Origin: a virus
Reading direction: 5' to 3' (one strand)
Length of the DNA stretch: 51,319 nt
Virus record (IMG/VR): IMGVR_UViG_3300027749_000155
Coordinates: 1-51,319 of that record
Shown: positions 36,249 to 43,640 of the stretch, in pieces
Position numbering within the stretch: position 1 is the first letter of the stretch
Layout: every line of letters begins with the position of its first letter
Translations under genes and position numbers: made by a program
Notes under the pieces: generated by a model
Database searches by the model: none
What the model was told of the DNA's origin: nothing
The model's input: the letters and a program-made list of their open reading frames with translations, nothing else

Positions 36249-37757
36249 ATGGGACTACCTACAGTATATAAATCGCCGGAAGTTTTAGAGGCAGCAGGGT
36301 TTTCTCCTAAAGCAATGGAGCAAATCCGTGCTCAAATGTCTGTTCCTATGCCTCTTCCTGCTGGTAAGACTGTTCCGTATTCTGCTATTTCTGACACATC
36401 ATCGGAACAAAGCATATCATCTCCATCAGCCAGTAACACAGGTCTGATCAAATCTATCTTAAGTCGCGCCAAATCTATTGATACAACTTTACAAGATTCA
36501 ATGAATCTTCAAAAAGACCAATCGTTACAAGCAAATCGTTTAGCAACAGAGAATGCACAAGAAAAACACGCAGACAAAGTTCCCAAAGATGGCGAAGAAG
36601 GCGATAAAAAAGAAAAAGGTAAAGAAGGTTTCTTAGATAAAGCGATCAGAGAGGGCATCAAGTTTGCCGTACTAGGTGCAATGCATCTTATAGGTCCTAT
36701 AGTCAATAGCATAAAGACTGCGATCCAAAACATCAAAGATGGATTTGCTGTTGTTTCTGAAAAGTTCCAGAACATCATTGATTCAATCAAAGAGTTTTTT
36801 GGACACCTTGGTGGCAAAGTAAAAGAGGGCGCTAAGAAAGCGGTTGCTGTTGGTAAACAGGTTGGTGAAGGTGCGGTTGCTGTTGGTAAACAGGCTGCTG
36901 AAAAAGTTGGTGAAGGCGCGACTGCTATTGGCAAAGGTGTTGGTGAAGGTCTTGGTAAAGTTGCTGCATTCTTTGAGAGTGGCGGTAAATCAGGAACTGT
37001 GTCAACTGGCAAAGGCGATGCTGGTGGAAAAAGTTACGGCAAATTCCAACTGTCATCTAAAACAGGCGATGTTCAAAAGTTTCTAAAAGAAAGTGGATAT
37101 TCCAAACAGTTTGCTGGTATGGAAGTTGGGTCAAAAGAGTTTGATGCTAAGTGGAAGGAACTAGGAAAGACTAAAGAGTTTGGCGCCGCTCAACAAGCAC
37201 ATGCTGCTAAGACTCATTATAATCCACAAGTTGCAAAATTACAAAAAGCGGGCATAGATTTATCTGGTCGTGGTGCTGGTGTGCAAGAAGCAATCTTCAG
37301 TACAGCCAATCAATATGGCGCGAACACAAGTGTCATACAAAAAGCATTAAAAGGCAAAGATACCAAATCTATGTCTGATAAAGAAATAATCAATGCTATT
37401 CAAGATTACAAATCCAGCACTGTTTCAACAAGATTCAAGAGTAGTGATGATAAGACTAGAGCGGGTGTTGCCAAACGAGTTGAAGAAGAACGCAAAGTTC
37501 TTCTTGCTGTTGATGACGGTCCTAAAGGAAAACCATCTCCTGCTGAAACTCCTAAAGTAGCGATGGCATCTAATGATGTTGCTCTGTCTCAGACACAAAA
37601 GCCTATCGTTAAGAAGCAGACAACTCAAACCGCTGCCACAGGAAAATCGGGAACTGGATCAAGCCCAAGAATGATGGCAGGCAATGGAAAGAATGTTCCG
37701 CCTCCAGCATATCATGATCCTTCTTCTGGATATCATATGTATTTCGGCACAGCATAA
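36249..37757 (+). CDS. Tail-associated peptidoglycan hydrolase / tape-measure candidate, 502 aa
   Basis: Residues 1-120 are polar with an acidic-basic linker (EEGDKKEKGKEGFLDK). Residues ~125-235 contain a hydrophobic helix (IKFAVLGAMHLIGPIVNSIK) and 'VGEGAxAVGKQ' alanine-glycine helices that could line a tail tube. Residues ~240-385 are a lysozyme/lytic-transglycosylase-like domain: VAAFFESGGKSGTVSTGKGD, AGGKSYGKFQLSSKTGDVQK, FLKESGY, with the FESGG Glu the probable catalytic residue. The remainder is a low-complexity tail ending YHDPSSGYHMYFGTA. Because the gp5-like spike lacks a lysozyme domain, this protein likely supplies cell-wall digestion at injection. Its place straight after the frameshifted hub/chaperone gene also fits a tape-measure role. 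Its ATG abuts the preceding stop. Confidence 0.78.
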   Translation: MGLPTVYKSPEVLEAAGFSPKAMEQIRAQMSVPMPLPAGKTVPYSAISDTSSEQSISSPSASNTGLIKSILSRAKSIDTTLQDSMNLQKDQSLQANRLATENAQEKHADKVPKDGEEGDKKEKGKEGFLDKAIREGIKFAVLGAMHLIGPIVNSIKTAIQNIKDGFAVVSEKFQNIIDSIKEFFGHLGGKVKEGAKKAVAVGKQVGEGAVAVGKQAAEKVGEGATAIGKGVGEGLGKVAAFFESGGKSGTVSTGKGDAGGKSYGKFQLSSKTGDVQKFLKESGYSKQFAGMEVGSKEFDAKWKELGKTKEFGAAQQAHAAKTHYNPQVAKLQKAGIDLSGRGAGVQEAIFSTANQYGANTSVIQKALKGKDTKSMSDKEIINAIQDYKSSTVSTRFKSSDDKTRAGVAKRVEEERKVLLAVDDGPKGKPSPAETPKVAMASNDVALSQTQKPIVKKQTTQTAATGKSGTGSSPRMMAGNGKNVPPPAYHDPSSGYHMYFGTA

Positions 37758-37791
37758 AAAAAGGGGAGAGCCGAAACTCTCCCCTCTAGTT
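37758..37791. terminator. Bidirectional intrinsic terminator
   Basis: An 8-bp GC-rich stem, GGGGAGAG (37763-37770) and CTCTCCCC (37777-37784), with a CCGAAA loop, is flanked by a seven-A run on the left and CTAGTTTT on the right. It ends the convergent plus-strand tail operon and the minus-strand gp32 operon. Reading leftward it is a textbook terminator with a seven-U tail. Confidence 0.93.
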
Positions 37792-38691
37792 TTAGTCCTC
37801 TTCAGCGAGTCGCTTGAAGAACTCTAGCCCGTCGTCATCATCGTCATCAGTTGACGCAATAGCCTTTGCGGGAGCAGCCTTAGCCGCAGGCGCAGGTGCT
37901 ACATAATCATCTTCGACAAAACTATTCCGTGTCTCAGCCACAGTCTTGGTCTTACCCAACACCAGATTGAGACGAGCCTGAAGTTGCTCGTAGGTCTTGA
38001 AGACCTTAGGATCGATCAGAGCCTGTAGAGATTGCTCTTGCTTCCAGATTGTTTCCAACTTAGAGTCATCTTCAAACAATGCACCAACTGCATCAAACTC
38101 GGACTTATCGTAGTTACGATAGCCTTCGACTTGACGAATCTTCAACTTGAAGTTCGCGCCAGCCCAGAAGTCAAATGGGTTCATTGGCTTTTCATCATCA
38201 AACTGTGGGTTCATTGCATCATTCAACTTGTCGAACACCTTCTTACCATACTTAAAGAGTTTGACCTTTCCTTCGTTTTCAGGATTAGCACCATCCTTGA
38301 TGATATAGATGTTAGAGACAAAGGTCAAACGGCGCTTCTGAAGGCGAGCGATTTCCTTATCAGAGTCAATACCAGAGTTCCACAACTTTGAGTTATACTC
38401 GCCGAGCGGATCAGCCTTACCAAGAGTCGATAGCGACTTCTCGATATACCACTGTCCAGTATCTGGATTCTTGAAACTGTGGTCCCAGATGCGGACGAAT
38501 GGAATATCTTCGCCTTCTGCTGGTGGCAAGAACCGAATAACAGCATAGCCGTTACCAACCTTGTCGGTGTCTGGGTACCAGTACTTATCCTTGTCGTCAT
38601 CATTGTATGACTTTGTGTTCATCTTTGAAAGTTCTTGGTTCAACTTTTCAAAGTTGCTGGAAGAAGTACGCTTTAGGTCTGCAAATGACAT
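37792..38691 (-). CDS. 32: Single-stranded DNA-binding protein gp32
   Basis: 299 residues against 301 in T4. The N-terminal basic segment (SFADLKRTSSSNFEKLNQEL) corresponds to the cooperativity domain. The core holds YWYPDTDKVGNGYAVIRFLP, the OB-fold start, then VRIWDHSFKNPDTGQWYIEK and FVSNIYIIKDGANPENEGK. The C-terminal tail is acidic and low-complexity (Ala/Pro hinge, then DDDDDDGLEFFKRLAEED) and recruits gp59 and other replication proteins. T4 gp32 has zinc ligands in the core; I see no convincing Cys/His cluster here, as in cyanophage gp32. The last gene of the 33-59-methyltransferase-32 cluster; AAGGA lies before its ATG. Confidence 0.95.
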   Translation of the reverse strand: MSFADLKRTSSSNFEKLNQELSKMNTKSYNDDDKDKYWYPDTDKVGNGYAVIRFLPPAEGEDIPFVRIWDHSFKNPDTGQWYIEKSLSTLGKADPLGEYNSKLWNSGIDSDKEIARLQKRRLTFVSNIYIIKDGANPENEGKVKLFKYGKKVFDKLNDAMNPQFDDEKPMNPFDFWAGANFKLKIRQVEGYRNYDKSEFDAVGALFEDDSKLETIWKQEQSLQALIDPKVFKTYEQLQARLNLVLGKTKTVAETRNSFVEDDYVAPAPAAKAAPAKAIASTDDDDDDGLEFFKRLAEED

Positions 38692-38726
38692 TTTTATTTC
38701 CTTGTATGTTTATGTTAAGTGTATGA

Positions 38727-39629
38727 TTATGTGTTTTGTTTGATCGTGACATACTTGGTGCCACCATCCCAAGCCATATATGGTACATCGGTAAACTCTG
38801 TATCATAGCCGACTTTGAACCGTGGAAGCAAGTTCTCACGGATGTATTTATCGTTATCAAATCCGAAGATTTCATTAGAATAGGCAATGAGCCAATTCTT
38901 CGTATTCCCGATCTTGTCTACAATCTGATCTCTCAAATCCATAGGCATTTCGGTCAATGACCAAGTAGCGATGCATAGATCAGCGTCTACCAGATCATTA
39001 ATATTATCAGTATGTACCACGTTTGTCAACCCAAGTTCATCGTGATACCACTTTTGAATCTTACCAAGTTCAGGGAAGTCATAGATGATATACTTACCCT
39101 TGAATCCCAACTTGTAGACAACATCAGCCATATCACCAACACCACCGCCAAGTTCAACGATTGTGTCCATACGCTCAAGGTCAGCAGCAGAGATACGATT
39201 GATTTTAAGATGTGCGAATGCTTGGATACGATTCATGGTTGTCTTGAAGTCATCAAAGACTGCATAGATTGGATAATCTTTTTCAGTTATACCAATCATG
39301 GGTTCGGTTAATGCAATCTCAGTACGAGTGGGTCCATCGACTGCCTTAAGTTCAAGAGCATCCAAAGCAATCTTCATATAAGCAGTTAACCGATTGCGAC
39401 TCATGATAGGAACAGTCATAGTGGAAGCCCAGACCTTGAAGCGTTCCATAGGAAGCGTTTCCAGGTCTTTAGCAAAGACTTCACGCATAGAAGCCCAGAA
39501 AGTGTCGTCATTGATTTGCTTTGCACGAGCCATCTTATCCGCTGTCTCTTTATCAGAGAACAAAGGAGCAGGAGCATCCATGAAAGGGTTGGATGGCAGT
39601 CCTACATTGTATTGAAAGTAATCAGTCAT
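38727..39629 (-). CDS. SAM-dependent methyltransferase (putative sugar O-methyltransferase type), 300 aa
   Basis: The class I methyltransferase motif I is clear (DTIVELGGGVGDMADVVYKL near residue 155), followed by YIIYDFPELGKIQKWYHDEL (motif II with Asp) and DADLCIATWSLTEMP (motif IV region). The fold and the PELGKIQ-type segment resemble 'putative sugar O-methyltransferase' proteins often found in surface-polysaccharide clusters. It sits between gp59 and gp32, where T4 has no such gene, overlapping gp59 by 4 nt (ATGA). The substrate is unknown: a glycan made with the phage glycosyltransferases or a small molecule are both possible. A DNA methyltransferase is unlikely because no DPPY/NPPY motif is seen. 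Confidence 0.82.
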   Translation of the reverse strand: MTDYFQYNVGLPSNPFMDAPAPLFSDKETADKMARAKQINDDTFWASMREVFAKDLETLPMERFKVWASTMTVPIMSRNRLTAYMKIALDALELKAVDGPTRTEIALTEPMIGITEKDYPIYAVFDDFKTTMNRIQAFAHLKINRISAADLERMDTIVELGGGVGDMADVVYKLGFKGKYIIYDFPELGKIQKWYHDELGLTNVVHTDNINDLVDADLCIATWSLTEMPMDLRDQIVDKIGNTKNWLIAYSNEIFGFDNDKYIRENLLPRFKVGYDTEFTDVPYMAWDGGTKYVTIKQNT

Positions 39630-40219
39630 TCATCACCTGTAAATATGTCTCTCATGATCTGTTTACACTTTGCAGTGTCATAACGAAAGAACGGTTTATA
39701 TTTAATGCACTTCTTATATATTGATGGCCAGATAATCGTTTCAGTGATTGTCTTGTTCCAATGTGGAAAGAACTTGCATATGTCATTCAAAATGATCAGT
39801 GTTTCAATACTGATCTGTTTCTGTAAGTATAACTTCAATGCATGTGGTCTCTGCCCACTCTTTACTATAAAGTTTTCATTGAAGTTTGTCAATAGTTTAT
39901 TGCAGTCTTCAGTAAAGATATATGTAATAGCCTGCTGCCGCTTAAGCCAGTCTGAATATACAACATCCGCTTTATCAGTTGCTAGATCACCAGCATAAGA
40001 AATAGAATTGCCAACAAAGTTAGCCAGCATAAAGTTTTTCGAGTCTTTATGTCTGGCTATTTTGTAAAAGAAGTTGGCATCTCTTCTCTGTTTAAAGACA
40101 TCTTGTGTGATATTTTTTGTATTACCATTATTTTTAATATAATCATAATTGGTCTCAAAGTGTGCCTTAAGAGCAACGAATGTCTTGTAAGTCTCAAAGG
40201 GAGTCATAGCAACTCTCAT
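39626..40219 (-). CDS. 59: DNA helicase loader gp59-like
   Basis: The chain MTPFETYKTFVALKAHFETN, YDYIKNNGNTKNITQDVFKQ, RRDANFFYKIARHKDSKNFM matches the gp59 pattern in T4-like cyanophages, including the two-domain all-helical organisation. T4 gp59 is 217 residues; this is 197. It loads the gp41 helicase on gp32-coated DNA, and the genes for its partners gp32 and gp33 lie next to it, as in T4. The first ATG (40219) overlaps gp33 by 4 nt; a second ATG at 40207 starts MTPFETY, where relatives begin, and is equally plausible. Confidence 0.88.
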   Translation of the reverse strand: MRVAMTPFETYKTFVALKAHFETNYDYIKNNGNTKNITQDVFKQRRDANFFYKIARHKDSKNFMLANFVGNSISYAGDLATDKADVVYSDWLKRQQAITYIFTEDCNKLLTNFNENFIVKSGQRPHALKLYLQKQISIETLIILNDICKFFPHWNKTITETIIWPSIYKKCIKYKPFFRYDTAKCKQIMRDIFTGDE

Positions 40220-40461
40220 CCGAAGTTCAGTTTAGCCCGCTTTGGCAAATAGTTAAGACTCTCATACTCAGACTCTAGTTGAGCCTTCATCTTAAGATTT
40301 TGCTTGATTATTGTGGCTGCGCTTTCGACTTCAATGTTGTTGATGTTGCAATAATGAATGACCGCATCAACATAGTTAAGTTTATGTTGTGCAATCAGAT
40401 TTTCAATATCGGCTGTAAACTTTTCACTCGATAGAGCCTTTTCTAGTACGATTTCTTCCAT
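40216..40461 (-). CDS. 33: Late transcription co-activator gp33-like
   Basis: 81 residues (T4 gp33 is 112), highly helical, with the C-terminal KMKAQLESEYESLNYLPKRA typical of gp33 from T4-like marine phages, the region that contacts the RNA-polymerase flap. gp33 couples the gp55 sigma factor and the sliding clamp to late promoters. Its presence agrees with the many TATAAATA elements here. It opens the 33-59-methyltransferase-32 operon and has AGAAGG upstream, somewhat far (11 nt) from the ATG. No gp55 gene is in the window. Confidence 0.86.
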   Translation of the reverse strand: MEEIVLEKALSSEKFTADIENLIAQHKLNYVDAVIHYCNINNIEVESAATIIKQNLKMKAQLESEYESLNYLPKRAKLNFG

Positions 40462-40476
40462 GATGTATTAGCCTTC

Positions 40477-40504
40477 TCTATAAAAGATGTGGTGTTGGTT
40501 TCAA
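40477..40504 (-). promoter_or_regulatory. Sigma70-like promoter for the 33-59-32 operon
   Basis: TTGAAA (40504-40499) and TATAGA (40482-40477) with a 16-bp spacer on the minus strand, directly upstream of gp33. This fits early or middle expression of replication genes; no MotA-like box was identified. Confidence 0.55.
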
Positions 40505-40509
40505 GTTTT

Positions 40510-40555
40510 TATAAATAGAATGTAGATCGCGAGGACTCCCCAGAACTCCATCTAC
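40510..40555 (+). promoter_or_regulatory. Late promoter plus 5' hairpin for GIY-YIG gene 1
   Basis: TATAAATA at 40510-40517 is followed after 4 nt by a 6-bp hairpin, GTAGAT (40522-40527) and ATCTAC (40550-40555). Then comes a 29-nt stretch ending in AAGGAGTATCAGCAATG that is nearly identical upstream of the second GIY-YIG gene. Confidence 0.78.
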
Positions 40556-40581
40556 TCTAACACTTGCAAGGAGTATCAGCA

Positions 40582-41211
40582 ATGAGTATTTATGTCTATT
40601 ATGTGTATGCTTATCTTAGAAAAGATAACACGCCTTATTATATCGGTAAAGGTAAAAACAAAAGAGCATATTCAAACGAGCATAGAGTAAATCTTCCTTC
40701 TGAAAAAGAACGAATCATAATAATGGAAAGAAATCTTTCAGAACTTGGCGCTCTTGCGTTAGAAAGAAGATATATTCGTTGGTATGGAAGAAAAGATAAT
40801 AACACTGGAATATTAAGAAATATGACAGACGGTGGAGAAACTGCTGCCGGAAGAACACCTTGGAATAAAGGAAAGACGGGGTTGAAAGGTCATCCTTGTT
40901 CTGAAAAAACAAAACAAAAACTCAAAGAATCTCGTTTAGGAAAACCAAGGCCTAAAGATGTTATTGAGAAAATGAAAAAAACTAAAACAGGAGTGCCAAA
41001 TCCATCAGCACGAAGACCTATGTCACAAGAAACAAAGAACAAAATAAAAGATAAAAGAAAACTACAGACAATACCGCCGAGAACAGATTTTCATAAGAAA
41101 GCCATAAGTGATTTTCAAAAACAAAATAAAAATGTGTGTGCTAAATGTGGCAAAGGTTTTAATCCAGGAAACTACAGACAACACATCACATCAAATAAAT
41201 GTTCTTTATGA
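40582..41211 (+). CDS. GIY-YIG homing endonuclease with NUMOD3 repeats and zinc finger, 209 aa
   Basis: The GIY-YIG core is [20 protein letters not shown] with the following catalytic helix ([15 protein letters not shown], Arg and Glu conserved) and the Asn/Asp-rich end LRNMTDGGE. Residues ~97-175 hold NUMOD3 motifs (TPWNKGKTGLKGHP, EKTKQKLKESRLGKP, QETKNKIKDKRKL). The C-terminus is a CxxC...H...C finger (VCAKCGKGFNPGNYRQHITS). The frame extends six codons to a TTG, but ATG 40582 follows AAGGAG by 8 nt. Placed between gp33 and the SleB gene with its own late promoter and hairpin, and overlapping the convergent SleB stop by 6 nt. It is paralogous to the gene at 42117. Confidence 0.92.
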   Translation: MSIYVYYVYAYLRKDNTPYYIGKGKNKRAYSNEHRVNLPSEKERIIIMERNLSELGALALERRYIRWYGRKDNNTGILRNMTDGGETAAGRTPWNKGKTGLKGHPCSEKTKQKLKESRLGKPRPKDVIEKMKKTKTGVPNPSARRPMSQETKNKIKDKRKLQTIPPRTDFHKKAISDFQKQNKNVCAKCGKGFNPGNYRQHITSNKCSL

Positions 41212-41760
41212 TTCTGAATAAAATATATGATCTTCTATTTTTACCGTTTGCTTAAATACCTTTGACCAAAAAGGATAAGTTTTCATCCAATTGGCATGGT
41301 AGAACGTTGCTCCAGCAGTTACATCTCCAATGTTTTGGATATAAACTTGTTCGGCAACTCGTTTGCTTTCTGTGTAAACATCAACGTCAACTACCTTTTT
41401 CTTCTCACAGACCCATGAGAACTGGCAACGACCTTGCTTCTTTTGTTTGACAACTCCACATGGAGTACTTGGAAAACTATCGTCACTTGTCCTATTCATT
41501 ACGACATTAGTGACGGCAATCTTTCCTCTTGTTGTTTGATTACCAGCCTCAAAGTATGCATTATCAGCAAGACACTTGATCTGCTTCTTATCTTGCACAC
41601 TTAGGTAGACTGGGACTTTAACGATAACTTGTCTTTCAATAACTATTGGTTCCGATGGTCTATGGAACACTTGTTGGACAGTCAGTGTTAGTGCGAGAGA
41701 TATTGCAATACCAACAAAGATGTCTTGAAGGGTTTTAGATTGCTTGAATCCATTCGTCAT
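41206..41760 (-). CDS. SleB-type cell-wall hydrolase with N-terminal signal anchor, 184 aa
   Basis: Residues ~12-32 form a weakly hydrophobic segment (LQDIFVGIAISLALTLTVQQ) suited to a signal-anchor-release endolysin. The catalytic domain is the SleB / Hydrolase_2 type: KQIKCLADNAYFEAGNQTTR (Glu of YFEA probably catalytic), GKIAVTNVVMNRTSDDSFPS, CQFSWVCEKK and AGATFYHANW. Such enzymes cleave glycan strands and act as endolysins in some phages. It has its own late promoter (41890-41897), which leaves a ~120-nt leader with a five-codon mini-ORF just ahead of the ribosome site. No holin is next to it; small membrane proteins at 47.6-49.8 kb are candidates. Confidence 0.88.
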   Translation of the reverse strand: MTNGFKQSKTLQDIFVGIAISLALTLTVQQVFHRPSEPIVIERQVIVKVPVYLSVQDKKQIKCLADNAYFEAGNQTTRGKIAVTNVVMNRTSDDSFPSTPCGVVKQKKQGRCQFSWVCEKKKVVDVDVYTESKRVAEQVYIQNIGDVTAGATFYHANWMKTYPFWSKVFKQTVKIEDHIFYSES

Positions 41761-42047
41761 TATTCTTCCTTTATTTGTCTTCGAACATTCTCTTCTCTAA
41801 ACTGATAGGATAGGGAGCGAAGAACCACCGTACAAAAGTGTGTAGGGTGTTTTCAATAAAGACCGCGTTTTACGATCTGGTTAAGATACTATTTATAAGT
41901 GCTGGTTACGCAATCCAGCGAATGTCTTTCGTGCATTCCGTTCTCTACGTTTCACGGCGCTTCTAAGCCTCAGCGCATCGGCTTACTCACTCAATATACT
42001 ATGATACCGAGCGAATGGCAATCATTATTTAGTAGTTTCCTGAAAAA
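41761..42047. other. Non-coding leader / intergenic region between SleB and GIY-YIG 2
   Basis: Contains the SleB leader, its late promoter, and ~150 nt with short hairpins (GCTGG/CCAGC near 41901-41919; GCGC/GCGC near 41958-41977). On the minus strand an Arg-rich open frame of ~29 codons (VKRRERNARKTFAGLRNQHL at its end) stops inside the promoter; it has no clear start and I do not call it a gene. No tRNA is visible. Confidence 0.5.
41890..41897 (-). promoter_or_regulatory. Late promoter for SleB hydrolase
   Basis: TATAAATA on the minus strand, 130 nt upstream of the SleB ATG. A small ATCT/AGAT hairpin follows within a few nt. Confidence 0.7.
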
Positions 42048-42090
42048 TATAAATAGAAGTGTCTGTCACGATACGTCAATATCCACAGAC
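42048..42090 (+). promoter_or_regulatory. Late promoter plus 5' hairpin for GIY-YIG gene 2
   Basis: TATAAATA at 42048-42055, then after 5 nt a 6-bp hairpin GTCTGT (42061-42066) and ACAGAC (42085-42090). The hairpin sequence differs from that of the first GIY-YIG gene but keeps position and stem length, while the following TCTAACACTT-CAAGGAG block is conserved. Confidence 0.78.
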
Positions 42091-42116
42091 TCTAACACTT
42101 TCAAGGAGTATCAGCA

Positions 42117-42677
42117 ATGTTTATTTATTACGTCTATGCCTATGTCAGAAAATCTGATGGAACGCCTTACTATATTGGTAAAGGAAAAGGCAACAGAGCA
42201 TATTCACCACAACATAATGTGTCTGTTCCCAAAGACAAATCAAAGATCATATTCTTAGAAACGAACTTATCAGATATTGGTGCATGTGCATTAGAGCGTA
42301 GATATATCCGTTGGTATGGACGAAAAGATTTAAGTTCTGGAATATTGTATAACAAAACTGATGGAGGAGATGGTGTGTCCGGGTGGATTCCATCGATTAA
42401 ACATAGACATCAGTCGTCTATTCGTTTGTTAGGAAATCAACTTGCAAAAAATACTGTATATACAGAAGATATGTGTAAAGCGAGATCGATTCGTGCCACA
42501 GGCAATCAAAATGCCAAAGGTAGCAAAAGTAAAACAGGTCAAAAGTTATCCGAATCTACTAAACAACTTATTGGAACAAAACGCATTGGTGCCATTTGGT
42601 GGACTAATGGCTATATCAACAAAGTAGTAAAAGACTGCCCCGGACCTGATTGGACTCGAGGCAGAACCCTTACATAG
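42117..42677 (+). CDS. GIY-YIG homing endonuclease, 186 aa
   Basis: The core [20 protein letters not shown] and [20 protein letters not shown], then [10 protein letters not shown], parallel the first GIY-YIG protein. The downstream part differs: one NUMOD-like segment ([20 protein letters not shown]) and a terminal [20 protein letters not shown] module that is common at the end of phage GIY-YIG enzymes, in place of a zinc finger. The two genes therefore share a 5' half and diverge in the DNA-recognition half, as expected when homing enzymes change target site. It overlaps the convergent metallophosphoesterase stop by 8 nt. Confidence 0.9.
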   Translation: MFIYYVYAYVRKSDGTPYYIGKGKGNRAYSPQHNVSVPKDKSKIIFLETNLSDIGACALERRYIRWYGRKDLSSGILYNKTDGGDGVSGWIPSIKHRHQSSIRLLGNQLAKNTVYTEDMCKARSIRATGNQNAKGSKSKTGQKLSESTKQLIGTKRIGAIWWTNGYINKVVKDCPGPDWTRGRTLT

Positions 42678-43269
42678 TGGGACCGTTTCCGTTCTTAAAT
42701 CCGACAGTTCCACCTTGGTCGATGATACGTTGCCTCACTTCTTCAAATAAAATAGGACGAAAGTCTGTGGCTTCTACACAAACGCTAATGTATCTTGGAT
42801 CGATCTGATTTCCATACAGCACTTGACCAGTTTTCTTGTCAAAGCCGTTGGCCTTCATCACACGATTGCTATGCAGATGTCCGTGGATGTTCGTGCCAAA
42901 TCTTCCAAGACTTGCTTCATGGATAGGGATATGACTTAGAATCATACCGTCCATAACCTGGTATGCACGAATCTCACGGAAGTGTTGCGTATAATCATCC
43001 AACTTAAAGATGTCATGGTTGCCCTTGATCAGCACCTTATCACCGTTAAGGCGATGCATAATAGCCAGAGCCTTGCGGTTGATCACAACATCACCAAGAT
43101 GATAGACCTTATCGTTTGGCTTCACGGTTTCATTCCACCGCTTCACCATATCTTCGTCCATATCATCTGGATTGTCCCATGGGCGCAACTTCTCACCAGT
43201 GTTGGTAAGAAAGCGACACACTCCAGCATGACCGAAGTGTGTATCAGATGTCAAAAATACAGAGGGCAT
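42670..43269 (-). CDS. Calcineurin-like metallophosphoesterase, 199 aa
   Basis: All metal-binding blocks are present: [10 protein letters not shown] (DxH), KVYHLGDVV (GDxx), VLIKGNHD (GNHD), [10 protein letters not shown] and INIHGHLH (GHxH). The family removes phosphates from a wide range of substrates; phage members are common but rarely characterised. It lies at the end of an RNA-related locus (RNA ligase, kinase, tmRNA). Because the kinase here lacks the 3'-phosphatase domain of T4 Pnkp, this enzyme is a candidate for the missing 3'-end-healing step, as bacterial Pnkp uses a metallophosphoesterase module; that is inference. It has its own early promoter and AAAGGA before the ATG. Confidence 0.9.
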   Translation of the reverse strand: MPSVFLTSDTHFGHAGVCRFLTNTGEKLRPWDNPDDMDEDMVKRWNETVKPNDKVYHLGDVVINRKALAIMHRLNGDKVLIKGNHDIFKLDDYTQHFREIRAYQVMDGMILSHIPIHEASLGRFGTNIHGHLHSNRVMKANGFDKKTGQVLYGNQIDPRYISVCVEATDFRPILFEEVRQRIIDQGGTVGFKNGNGPTM

Positions 43270-43298
43270 AATCTTTCCTTTTCGCTAACTTATAACTT

Positions 43299-43327
43299 AC
43301 CATAGCATATCAGAAATAATAAGTCAA
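43299..43327 (-). promoter_or_regulatory. Early sigma70-type promoter for metallophosphoesterase
   Basis: TTGACT (43327-43322), 17-bp spacer, TATGGT (43304-43299) on the minus strand. The downstream TAAGTTATAAGTTAGC stretch is shared with the promoter at 45992-46020. Confidence 0.85.
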
Positions 43328-43336
43328 CACCTGTTT

Positions 43337-43464
43337 AGAAGAACACACCACTAACACCCGATTGTGCAGCACAATACGGAGCGACCGCATTCAAACACAA
43401 TCACCGTATCCCCTGTTAGTTGGGTAGGAAGCGACTCCTGTTTCCTTTGGTAGTGTGTTCATCT
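43337..43464 (-). ncRNA. Candidate structured RNA of unknown class, ~128 nt
   Basis: The ends pair in a ~14-bp helix with one mismatch (AGATGAACACACTAC with GTGGTGTGTTCTTCT). Inside, in order on the minus strand, are a hairpin AGGAA...TTCCT, a helix CTAACA with TGTTAG enclosing ATACGG with CCGTAT, and a hairpin TTGTG-CTG-CACAA. The result is a closed multibranch of four helices. It follows the 49-residue ORF and precedes the metallophosphoesterase promoter, in the transcript that starts at the tmRNA promoters. No U-run follows, so it is not a simple terminator. I do not recognise the class. Confidence 0.55.
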
Positions 43465-43471
43465 AAAAAGG

Positions 43472-43621
43472 TTATCGACACGTCTCTCGGACATCATCTA
43501 TAAACTCTTGACATTCGGCTTCAGTTACAGGAAACTGACTTTGGAAATCATATTTAAAAATATTTTTGAATACCGTTAAAAAGCGTTCCCATAGTTCTGG
43601 ATTTGTTTCAGAGCAACTCAT
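43472..43621 (-). CDS. Small hypothetical protein, 49 aa
   Basis: ATG at 43621 with AGAGG 6 nt upstream, stop TAA at 43472. The protein reads MSCSETNPELWERFLTVFKN, IFKYDFQSQFPVTEAECQEF and ends DDVRETCR. It is acidic, probably helical, with three Cys. It starts about 20 nt after the 3' hairpin of the tmRNA coding piece and would be translated from read-through of the tmRNA transcript. No family is recognised. Good ribosome site and ordinary codon use make it a likely real gene. Confidence 0.7.
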   Translation of the reverse strand: MSCSETNPELWERFLTVFKNIFKYDFQSQFPVTEAECQEFIDDVRETCR

Positions 43622-43640
43622 TAATGCCTCTTGTGAAAAT

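Noticed and set aside
41880-42010. Possible tRNA between SleB and GIY-YIG 2
   Set aside because: Short hairpins are present, but no T-loop, acceptor pairing or CCA arrangement could be drawn. The only tRNA-like element in the window is the tmRNA.
41899-42258. Plus-strand 119-codon frame upstream of and overlapping the second GIY-YIG gene
   Set aside because: It covers promoter, hairpin and the start of the GIY-YIG gene in another frame, and has no recognisable protein features.
43392-43463. 23-codon ORF (MNTLPKETGVASYPTNRGYG...) on the minus strand inside the structured RNA
   Set aside because: No ribosome site, and its start and body coincide with the paired strands of the RNA helices.
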